Assembly (NCBI GenBank): GCA_028023455.1
Contig: JAQFVV010012394.1
Span: 25,247,053 to 25,311,052 of the forward strand
Direction: 5' to 3'
Length of the DNA stretch: 64,000 nucleotides
From: Epiperipatus broadwayi
Lineage: Eukaryota; Onychophora; Udeonychophora; Euonychophora; Peripatidae
The translations under genes and the position numbers were made by a program. The notes beneath the pieces were generated by a model. That model was not told where the DNA came from. It did not search any database and was given only the letters and a program-made list of their open reading frames with translations. The first letter of the stretch is position 1. Each line of letters starts with the position of its first letter. This document shows, piece after piece, positions 40,001 through 43,998 of the stretch.

Positions 40001-40621
40001 TATATGTATTGCAAGAACAACGAATATGAAAAATATACTTAAGATGCAGAATAAAATTATATTAAAGACTTAATTAAATAAAGACAACTACTATGACGAG
40101 GTGATTATTCATCTTTAAATAATCACAAATAATACTATTTTTGTATATTGTATAATGTTGGAATAGTTGTATTTATCAAAAACTCATTTCAATAACAAAA
40201 AGACTAAATGACTTTATATATAAGAAAACGTAAATAAAATTTTCTTCTTTTAACCGCATATTTTAAAAATAAATAAAAATCATAATCGTAAATATTATTT
40301 ACGAGCATGCTTATAATGTAGGCCCTCCATAACGTTTTAACACAAAGTACTCAAAACTACATTTTTGCACATTTTATTATGTTGACTGACAATCAATCAT
40401 ATTTTAAAATAATATAACCTACACTTAATTCACGATTTATTTATTTTTTTAATGCACTGATGCCATTCCTTTTCCAATAGCTAGGTTAAGCAAATAGTAA
40501 ACAACAAATGCTCTATGACAAATATTGAATAATATAAATTATATACCTCTTCCAATTCATCTTTAGGATCTATAACTGTTACACTAAACAGTTTTGATGA
40601 AGTGTTCTTGCTAGATTCCAT
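6984..40621 (-). CDS. INTS3: Integrator complex subunit 3, 5' part (exons 1-5, gene runs off the left edge)
   Basis: Joined minus-strand coding exons: 40621-40547, 19545-19462, 11407-11324, 11243-11130, 7068-6984. All junctions use GT donors and AG acceptors and the frame is kept throughout, giving 147 complete codons plus one base. The product matches the animal INTS3 N-terminus block by block: PKDELEE, then an EAHDMLNA segment, CKG-QQHEEI-LGL, FRDLMFVTRDGL, KSQIVWL-KELIKN and GTDGVCYNLLRQIAG. INTS3 is a helical-repeat subunit of the nuclear Integrator complex, which cleaves snRNA and paused Pol II transcripts, and it also forms the SOSS single-strand DNA-binding complex. Human INTS3 is about 1,040 residues, so roughly the first seventh is here. 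Introns are about 21.0 kb, 8.05 kb, 80 bp and 4.06 kb. I found no further exon in 1-6983. The identification rests on recalled family sequence. Confidence 0.93.
7305..7930. repeat. RepA-type foldback element (subfamily 2)
   Basis: Two inverted arms, about 7345-7470 and 7735-7860, flank a spacer in INTS3 intron 4. The left arm contains, on the minus strand, CTGATGA, then GAAAC, TA, ATC. The right arm contains, on the plus strand, ATGATGA and GAAATAATC. Both are decayed versions of the RepA hammerhead core (GUC to AUC). Outer sequence resembling CCACTTA-TGTAA is shared with the copies near 41440 and 43010. Confidence 0.65.
8780..9370 (-). repeat. Unrecognised degraded repeat, relative of 1250-1910
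   Basis: Coding-like but stop-broken minus-strand sequence in INTS3 intron 4. Its 9145-9325 part matches 1615-1795 in order and spacing. Fragmentary frames read, for example, FSDGKIYGFVTELMDVIKIL. I do not recognise the family. Confidence 0.4.
10010..10165. repeat. Short palindromic MITE-like element
   Basis: TATTAATTTTTCCAGACTTA near 10040 returns as its near-perfect complement ending near 10138 (AAGCCTGGAAAAATTAATA), with looser pairing further out. The loop is about 35 bp. No coding capacity and no clear TSD. Confidence 0.5.
10705..10830. repeat. Dispersed repeat also found at 25300-25410
   Basis: Both segments read ATGATATTTTT..., then TATAATTTAT, an A-run, ACAGCATAAT, and CCATTTTTGATGATA in the same order. 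The copy near 25300 is the site into which the PLE palindrome inserted. Identity of the family unknown. Confidence 0.5.
11130..11243 (-). CDS. INTS3: INTS3 exon 4 (38 codons)
   Basis: 114 bp encode SFRDLMFVTRDGLALALTIL followed by NQIIIDKYIRIEDASKSQ, with acceptor AATGTAG and donor GTTAGT. This corresponds to the human block containing RDLALVSRDG, NQI, EKYLKLQD and RTQ. Phase 0 at both ends. Confidence 0.95.
11324..11407 (-). CDS. INTS3: INTS3 exon 3 (28 codons)
   Basis: 84 bp encode VCKGAQQHEEITLGLLYFIL and a short tail ending NSTK. It is flanked by acceptor TTAAAG and donor GTAAGT. This is one of the most conserved N-terminal stretches of INTS3 (VCKG, QHEEI, LGL, ILT). Phase 0 at both ends. 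Only 80 bp of intron separates it from exon 4. Confidence 0.95.
11408..15200. other. INTS3 intron 2, first part: no gene seen
   Basis: AT-rich intronic DNA. A short imperfect tandem repeat at about 12077-12139 has two units containing TTGTARCCTAA and GAGATTGGG. Small open frames here (for example at 12791 and 13841) are short, unsupported and compositionally like the background. Confidence 0.5.
15215..15300 (+). repeat. Degraded tRNA-like (SINE-type) sequence
   Basis: A box A-like stretch (GTGATTTAGTGCAATGATAG) is followed about 30 bp later by a weak box B-like stretch (GGTCTTTGCATTCC), and the ends GCATTG and CAGTGCTGGC loosely suggest a tRNA outline. Badly degraded; no TSD or A-tail found. 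Confidence 0.3.
15301..17390. other. INTS3 intron 2, middle part: no gene seen
   Basis: AT-rich, with T-rich runs and a small TA microsatellite (about 15653-15666). An exon-like segment at 17161-17258 was considered and rejected. Confidence 0.5.
17395..17578 (-). other. Base-composition island with a Cys-rich open frame of unknown origin
   Basis: About 180 bp stands out as much richer in G+C than its surroundings. On the minus strand it is open from 17576 and reads CSHCKLLLLCC and LFCSDGC, with two related sub-blocks containing TTTTCTGCAGT. There is no acceptor and donor pair that would join it to INTS3 in frame, and the family sequence has no room for it there. It could be a fragment of a mobile element or a processed insert. 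Confidence 0.3.
17579..19461. other. INTS3 intron 2, last part: no gene seen
   Basis: T-rich and A-rich intronic sequence leading to INTS3 exon 2. I see only short open frames without recognisable motifs. Confidence 0.5.
19462..19545 (-). CDS. INTS3: INTS3 exon 2 (28 codons)
   Basis: A pyrimidine-rich acceptor (TTTTATTTTAG) precedes 84 bp encoding KLEKAHLSLQ to EKEAHDMLNAT, followed by donor GTAAGT. Human INTS3 has an equivalent segment ending SEREANDALNA, directly before the CKG block coded by the next exon, so no exon is missing between them. Phase 0 at both ends. Confidence 0.92.
19876..20292. mobile_element. Short palindromic PLE-derived insertion with 13-bp TSD
   Basis: An insertion at 19889-20279 is flanked by exact 13-bp direct repeats AATACATATATAT (19876-19888 and 20280-20292). 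It has a leader of about 60 bp at the left end, beginning ACAGAAAAAGAATCAG. Two nearly perfect inverted arms of about 160 bp follow, meeting near 20105. The leader and arms are the same as the terminal sequences of the larger insertion at 23227-25296, and the ends coincide (ACAGAAAAAG... and ...ACTATTG). It is therefore a derivative that lost the whole interior. Confidence 0.85.
20512..20707. repeat. Palindromic element, possible diverged relative of the PLE arms
   Basis: The left arm carries AAAAAGCCTTTTTCAGCACG and the right arm its complement, with pairing extending outward into TATATATTAAT. The arm order AAAGCCTTTTTC-GCA, then ATTTTATG-CC, then AATGT resembles the arms of the neighbouring PLE-derived insertion, so it may be an older relative. 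No clear TSD. Confidence 0.5.
20725..20812 (-). repeat. tRNA-derived SINE fragment
   Basis: On the minus strand a box A-like GAGGTTGGTAGAGAATG is followed by a box B-like GGATTCGAATT at tRNA-like spacing. No poly-A tail or TSD recognised. Likely an old SINE head or tRNA pseudogene. Confidence 0.45.
20813..22196. other. INTS3 intron 1, no gene seen
   Basis: AT-rich sequence with TA-rich stretches (around 21120-21150) and a 9-bp G run at 22018-22026. No recognisable coding sequence. Confidence 0.5.
22201..22608. repeat. Near-perfect 204-bp tandem duplication
   Basis: Unit 1 (22201-22404) begins CTTGTACAGTGAAACCATTG and is repeated at 22405-22608. I see a single difference (TGATCTTTCC versus TGGTCTTTCC). 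AACA stands before unit 1, at the junction and at the end of unit 2. The near identity implies a recent duplication or an assembly artefact. Confidence 0.9.
23513..24235 (-). pseudogene. PLE linker and GIY-YIG endonuclease, left arm (frameshifted)
   Basis: Inverted copy of the right arm. The linker joins the start of the endonuclease without a break (KYKRGMVYKIRCNFCNM). A loss of 10 bases between short ATGG repeats near 23804 then removes the YYGQ part and shifts the frame, and the rest is open from about 23791 to 23513. The two arms carry different lesions, so they decayed separately after the inversion formed. Confidence 0.8.
24336..24945 (+). pseudogene. PLE linker and GIY-YIG endonuclease, right arm (frameshifted)
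   Basis: The first frame (24336-24641) covers the region between reverse transcriptase and endonuclease of PLEs. The second (24631-24945) covers the endonuclease: VYKIRCNFCNMVYYGQ, with the CxxC finger characteristic of PLEs, then LGERAKEHNDA, SALYVHYLEYGHKI and a tail. A 2-base loss relative to the left arm, near 24628, breaks the frame between them. The catalytic Tyr pair, the Arg and the EH region are visible. Confidence 0.8.
25300..25410. repeat. Dispersed repeat also found at 10705-10830
   Basis: See the copy at 10705-10830. This copy adjoins the right end of the PLE palindrome and overlaps its target duplication, so the PLE inserted at the edge of an older repeat. Confidence 0.45.
25411..27430. 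other. INTS3 intron 1, no gene seen
   Basis: AT-rich sequence. A long hairpin of about 11 bp per arm near 26001-26028 (GTTATACTTTT and its complement) follows CTGATGA but lacks the GAAA needed for a hammerhead. No recognisable coding sequence. Confidence 0.45.
27441..27610. repeat. Two-unit 78-bp tandem repeat
   Basis: AATAGCTGASAACTTCAGAT recurs at 27441 and 27519, so the period is 78 bp, with several differences between units. Because 78 is a multiple of three, the minus-strand frame (27636-27439) stays open across both units as a 26-residue repeat containing YMTRK, FELIAK and LSEV. There is no other sign of coding function. Confidence 0.6.
27611..30480. other. INTS3 intron 1, no gene seen
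   Basis: AT-rich. It contains a 12-bp C run at 28749-28760 and a T-rich tract near 29267-29310. The open frame at 28577-28888 spans the C run and has no recognisable motif; it may be debris of the LINE that follows. Confidence 0.45.
30640..31560 (+). pseudogene. Degraded non-LTR retrotransposon reverse transcriptase
   Basis: Broken frames give the reverse transcriptase blocks in order. YNLRPIS and SK lie near 30670. Near 30880 is VAFNSVPIDKLL, where a catalytic Asp would be expected in AFDSVP. NPIPQGSALISLLFIISIN lies near 31030-31085, corresponding to the IPQGSVLSPLLF block. Then comes a region where the ADD box is destroyed, and a C-terminal stretch (LTFNKDKQLSWRIL) near 31225. Several stops are present. 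The clade cannot be assigned from this remnant. Confidence 0.65.
31856..32130. mobile_element. RepA foldback insertion with 12-bp TSD
   Basis: An element at 31868-32118 lies between exact copies of TGATTAACAGTT (31856-31867 and 32119-32130). It begins with the complement of the RepA leader (CATATGATCACTATTTTCTA) and has short inverted arms (CAGTAGTGCCACCCAGTGCA and its partner near 32090-32110). The plus strand carries a hammerhead core CTGATGA (31990-31996) and GAAAC, but the cleavage triplet is CTC instead of GTC. Confidence 0.8.
32767..33013. repeat. Palindromic MITE-like element
   Basis: The left arm (TCAGCCCACCCGCACTTTAG, then AATTATATATAAGCA and ATTAATGTGTTACAATG) returns as an inverted arm ending GGTGGATTCATTCTGCACC. 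The inner arms also pair (ATTCTATATATTGTAATT). About 250 bp long, not coding, unrelated to RepA. Confidence 0.65.
33700..33945 (+). repeat. RepA fragment (single decayed unit)
   Basis: It contains the hammerhead region with a damaged core (CTGATAA, then GAAAG, TA, GTC), then GGAATATTGGATGAATAGG, the CATCCACTGATTACT block, and a right end GTAAGCATAAGAAATGGTTATC. One unit in one orientation; no TSD found. Confidence 0.7.
33946..36880. other. INTS3 intron 1, no gene seen
   Basis: AT-rich DNA with scattered A runs. No coding motif, repeat arm or RNA gene recognised. Confidence 0.5.
36881..37520. mobile_element. RepA foldback insertion with 13-bp TSD
   Basis: An element at 36894-37507 lies between ATCTTCCTAACTA (36881-36893) and ATCTTTCTAACTA (37508-37520), one difference in 13. 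It holds one long RepA unit, about 440 bp, and then an inverted short arm ending GTGATCATGTGATGTTTATT. The minus-strand hammerhead region (about 36990-37055) is decayed (CTGACAA, GAAAG, GGC), but its stem I arms remain complementary. Confidence 0.8.
37521..39150. other. INTS3 intron 1, no gene seen
   Basis: AT-rich DNA with A runs near 37921-37938 and 38480-38493. No recognisable coding sequence. Confidence 0.5.
39160..39870. repeat. Diverged minisatellite-like region
   Basis: Units resembling AAGCAATCAAAGCTTGTG, TTTAAACAGTGTGAGAGTG, and CATGCATGCACTCAGCATAC recur near 39164, 39231 and 39650. The longer block CTTGTAATGTTA...TGATTTTA...CACTAGCAACMTAA also recurs (about 39389 and 39770). A RepA element at 39436-39596 interrupts the array. 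Confidence 0.6.
39424..39608. mobile_element. Minimal RepA foldback insertion with 12-bp TSD
   Basis: An element of 161 bp (39436-39596) lies between exact copies of ACATAAAGTGAT (39424-39435 and 39597-39608). It keeps the outer arms (AACAAAGGCAAAACTCGCCT and complement) and the leader ending GTGATCATGTGATGTTTAGT, but the hammerhead region is deleted. It shows that arms plus leader suffice as a mobile unit. Confidence 0.85.
40547..40621 (-). CDS. INTS3: INTS3 exon 1 coding part (codons 1-25)
   Basis: The ATG at 40621 opens 25 codons, beginning MESSKN and ending DPKDELEE, followed by donor GTATAT at 40546. The Ser/Thr-rich start is poorly conserved in INTS3, while DxKDELEE is a conserved block. 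The start is chosen because it is the first ATG in frame after an in-frame TAA at 40675-40673, 17 codons upstream. The exon ends in phase 0. Confidence 0.9.
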
Positions 40622-40740
40622 TAACGAAAGAAGCCGCGTGATATAGCAGTAATAAAATAAATTTATTCCCCGTTAAGAACCATGACTATCTTGTGTGAGC
40701 GCCATTTTGGATGCAAAATCGTAAACCTCATTTTCGGGTT
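40622..40740 (-). promoter_or_regulatory. INTS3 5' UTR and probable core promoter
   Basis: This short stretch upstream of the INTS3 ATG is less AT-rich than its surroundings and contains several CpGs. On the minus strand CAAAATGGCGCTC (40709-40697) matches the YY1 core AAnATGGCG, which in housekeeping promoters usually sits just downstream of the transcription start. I see no convincing TATA box. The start site is inferred to lie near 40710-40740; only the motif and its position are seen directly. Confidence 0.55.
40673..40705 (-). promoter_or_regulatory. Short upstream ORF in the INTS3 leader (10 codons)
   Basis: The ATG inside the YY1-like motif opens MALTQDSHGS and ends at TAA 40675-40673, in the same frame as the INTS3 start and 17 codons before it. 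If transcription starts above 40705 the ORF is in the mRNA and could lower initiation at the main ATG. If it starts inside the YY1 motif, the ORF is absent. Confidence 0.45.
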
Positions 40741-41414
40741 ATGAGAGTTTCTGAGTTTTTAGCTTTTTAATATTATTAGCTTTCAAAAACATTGAAGACA
40801 AAAAGTTGAAATTAAAATTTTTCATTCAATAATTAAATTCCATTTTTAATCATAAATATCATTAAAAAATATTCTTTCATTATGAATATTTTCTTTATAT
40901 TTCATAATTGCAACTACAGTACATAAACGACAAGTGTACAAAAATTTTATCTAGTACAGTATATAGAAAAGTGTATAATTTAATAAATGCTAACAGATAA
41001 CTTTTTTTCCTAGAAAATAAGTAAAAAGATTATTAGAAAACTTTTTTATATAACACACATATACGTATCAATCTATTATTTATGTTCGTGTTTAAGTATT
41101 TAACATTTATTATTAAAATTATTTTATATCTATATTAATAACATTAATTTTGATTAAATGTGTCTTTCAGAAAAAAAACAGTACCTTTCATTCGATTGAA
41201 TCCTCCAAATTTTATCTTATCCTACACATGTCATTTCCAAAAAGAAAAGAAATATGTACAGTATATATATCTTCACAACTTAGACTATCAATTTATATAT
41301 ATATAAACAGATAGCTAATCTCAAAGTATAACTATGTAAATATGTATAAATAAAATAATTCTGCAATACTTCTGTTTAGCTTACACTCAGAACAAACTAT
41401 TCATTTCTTTCAAC
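40741..41414. other. Upstream flank of INTS3, no gene seen
   Basis: AT-rich DNA directly upstream of the INTS3 promoter. No divergent gene on the plus strand could be recognised. Confidence 0.5.
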
Positions 41415-41880
41415 AATGCACATCTTTATTTTTTTACCAACTTTTTAGCACTTACTATAAGCTTTAGTAACTAATAGATGCCAGATAGTAGATGTGCTGT
41501 CCTATCCAATTCCCTGAACTATTTTCAAGTTTATGGTTTTCATCAGGGAGGAACTTTGTGTCTTAGAACAGTGCATCTTAATCTTACATTTTCTCTAATA
41601 ACCATTATTTATCTCTTTTTTTTTTTTTTAAGTGTCATAGCATCGGCCAGGACGTGAACCCGCAACCCGGGCAACTGCCTGCTAGTGCAAGGTAGTCGCG
41701 CTGACCTCTCGACCACCAATGCAAGACCATTATTTATCTCTTTGATATACTATCAAGCTATTAGCCCAAACTAAAAAACATAAATATTTTCAATCTTGGT
41801 TAACTTTCCTGTATAGACTTATAGATCAGAAATCAATTCACTTTGTATATATTATGGTGATCATGTTTTATGATGAGTTT
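41415..41880. repeat. RepA-type element, subfamily 2, interrupted by a SINE
   Basis: It contains CTTTTTAGCACTTACTATAA and TAGTAACTAATAGATGCC, a decayed minus-strand hammerhead region (about 41500-41560: CTGATGA intact, GAAAATAGTTC), and a right part with GTTAACTTTCCTGTATAG and TGGTGATCATGTTTTATGAT. The tRNA-derived SINE at 41619-41725 interrupts it. Confidence 0.6.
41601..41743 (-). mobile_element. tRNA-derived SINE with A-tail and 18-bp TSD
   Basis: A 107-bp insertion (41725-41619 on the minus strand) lies between exact 18-bp copies of ACCATTATTTATCTCTTT (41601-41618 and 41726-41743). It reads GCATTGG, then box A-like TGGTCGAGAGG, box B-like GGTTCACGTCC, then CCGATGC. The GCATTGG and CCGATGC ends pair over 7 bp as an acceptor stem, and the long variable-arm-like segment suggests a class II (Ser or Leu type) tRNA. 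A short CTATGACACTT tail and an A run follow. A second copy of the family is at 46927-47022. Confidence 0.85.
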
Positions 41881-41891
41881 AATTTTTAATA

Positions 41892-42920
41892 ATTTTAAAA
41901 ACTTATTATTAAAACAGGCAAAACTTTCTATATGTATTGCCACTCAGAGCAAGCCAGAATAATCACTGGATGCCAGAAGGTTTTGCGTAAAATCCCCATC
42001 TAGTACATACTCATCCAATATTCCCAGACTGAGTTTCTGACTTGCAGCCTTAGTCAGTGAGGATCTTTGGATCTGAGAGCACTGCAACTAGATTTCAGGA
42101 TCTAATGCAACAGCAGCCACCCTTTATCTGAACTGCAAAACTACGAGACTTAAATTGAAAACACTATAATATTTCCAATCCAAGCCCACCATCTTATAAA
42201 GTCATATAGGTCTGTACCCATACATTTTGATGTCTTTGATTCTTTAATAATCATAGCCACCACTATCCTATTAGGCAGGATTGGTTTTAAGCCAATAAAC
42301 ATCACATGATCACTATTTCTTATGCTTGCTCTTAACTGTTATTAAAATAGATAAAACTCTCTAAATGTATTGCCACTCAGTGCAAGCCAGATTAATCAAT
42401 GGATGCCAGAAGGCTTGTGCATAAAGAGTAAGCATAAGAAATAGTAATCATTTGATGTTTAATGGCTTAAAACCAATCCTGCCTAATAGTATAGTGATGG
42501 TTATGGTTATTAAAGAACCAAAGCCATCAAAATGTATGTGTACTGAACTGAGTTCAGACCTATATGACTATATAAGCTGATGGGCTTGGACTGGAAATAT
42601 AGTGTTTTCAATTTAAGTCTTGTAGTTAAGTAGAGCTAAAATATGGCTGCTACAGTGTTGCGTTATATTGTAAGATCTAGCTGCAGTGCTCTCAGATTCA
42701 AGGCTCCTCACTGATGAAAGCATTAAGCCAGAAACTAGTCTGGAGATATTGAATGAATAGGCACTAGATGGGTATTTTATGCACAAGCATTCTGGCATCC
42801 ATTGATTACTCTGGCTTGGACTGAGTGGCAATAGGTATAGAGTTTTATCTGTTTTAATAACAGTTAAGAGCATGCATTAAGAAATAGTGATCATGTGATG
42901 TTTATTGATTTTAAGAACTT
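41892..42920. mobile_element. Long RepA foldback insertion with 13-bp TSD
   Basis: An element at 41905-42907 lies between ATTTTAAAAACTT (41892-41904) and ATTTTAAGAACTT (42908-42920), one difference in 13. From the left it holds a complete unit with a decayed minus-strand hammerhead, the start of a second unit in tandem (from about 42337, unit spacing about 430 bp), and then from about 42420 an inverted unit with an intact plus-strand hammerhead. It is almost 1 kb and palindromic around 42405. Confidence 0.8.
42696..42754 (+). ncRNA. Type I hammerhead ribozyme motif in RepA
   Basis: CTGATGA (42711-42717), short stem II region, GAAAC (42731-42735), TA, GTC (42738-42740). Stem III is the minimal ACU/AGU type. 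The outer part of stem I pairs ATTCAA (42696-42701) with TTGAAT (42749-42754). The family form is ATCCAA with TTGGAT, so one G-C pair has become A-T on both sides. The inner part of stem I is imperfect (G-U and one mismatch). Self-cleavage is predicted, not shown. Confidence 0.65.
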
Positions 42921-43003
42921 CTGTTGTGTGATCCTAATTTGAAATAAACCAAGAAAGTATCACATGATTCCAGCTTACATATTATCGTTTTAGCAGCATA
43001 CAT

Positions 43004-43165
43004 TTTTATTTCAATACCTTTATGCCACTTACTGTAAATTTTAGTACGTTTTTATTTCAATACCTTTATGCCACTTACTGTAAATTTTAGTAACTAATAG
43101 ATGCGTCTGGCATTGATTCATTAGTTACTAAAGCTTATGATAAGTGGCATAAAAATGAAAGAAAA
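43004..43165. repeat. RepA subfamily 2 fragment with tandem duplication and palindrome
   Basis: A block of about 43 bp containing TTATTTCAATACCTTTATGC and CACTTACTGTAAATTTTAGT is present twice in tandem. TAGTAACTAATAGATGC follows, with an inverted return (TTAGTTACTAAAGCTTATGA, AAGTGGCAT). It corresponds to the outer ends of the elements at 7305 and 41415. Confidence 0.6.
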
Positions 43166-43542
43166 ATGTAGGATATAAAACAGCAGTAAAAACTGCAATG
43201 ATGTGATATTATATTAGTTCCCTTCATTCCGTATTAAATATCATTATTAAAATTAAATGTAAAATCTATTAACTTTCAAAACAATATAATCAGTACGCTG
43301 TGCTTTTTTAATTCATTGATAAGAAACAATATGTTTTAAGCTTAAAAAAGTTTGATTAATACATGCATTAATGCTTATAAAAAAAAGATAATTTATTCTT
43401 CTAGTTATCTATGAACTATCTTGCTGATCATTGAGACTCTAACCAAGTTTCAAAACTTTTGCAAAACTCAGTTCTCTTTAATCTCCCATAAGGTACAATT
43501 CTAACCAAAATATTTCTCATTAACTGATTCAAGCTGTGGAAT

Positions 43543-43803
43543 TTGAGCAATAATTATCCAAAAGAAATGCTGTATATGAGCTACCAGTCATTCACAAACA
43601 AATATCTTCATCTCTTCTCCAGGGGTTTAATATGTGGCCAGGGCTTTTTTCCAGACCATGCCTACTCTTTCTATACCCGTAAGCATCAGACCCTCATTGA
43701 TTTAACATTCTACTCTCCTGATCTCCATTTCATGATTGAATCGGCCCGACTCCACACTATAGCTTTTTCAGATCACAAGGCATTAACTCTGGCCCTCCAG
43801 TAA
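43543..43803 (+). pseudogene. LINE AP-endonuclease C-terminal fragment
   Basis: The 86-residue open stretch contains HQTLIDLTFYSPDLHF and ARLHTIAFSDHKALTLAL. The SDHKAL block corresponds to the conserved SDH motif at the end of LINE endonucleases, and the ID block precedes it at the usual distance. The N-terminal catalytic half is missing or unreadable. Confidence 0.75.
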
Positions 43804-43998
43804 ACCTTGGCCTCAGAAGAACAATATGATTCCTCAACAAAGAAAATACACCAATAACACTGCTTTCAGAAATTTATATATACCTTCATAAAATCAATAT
43901 CCTTCAAATGGAGCCCATCTCTGCATGGTTAGCATTTGTGGAAATCCTGCAAGCTGCCATTCACAAGGAATTCCTGAGGGCCACCCAAGTTGCTGGCT

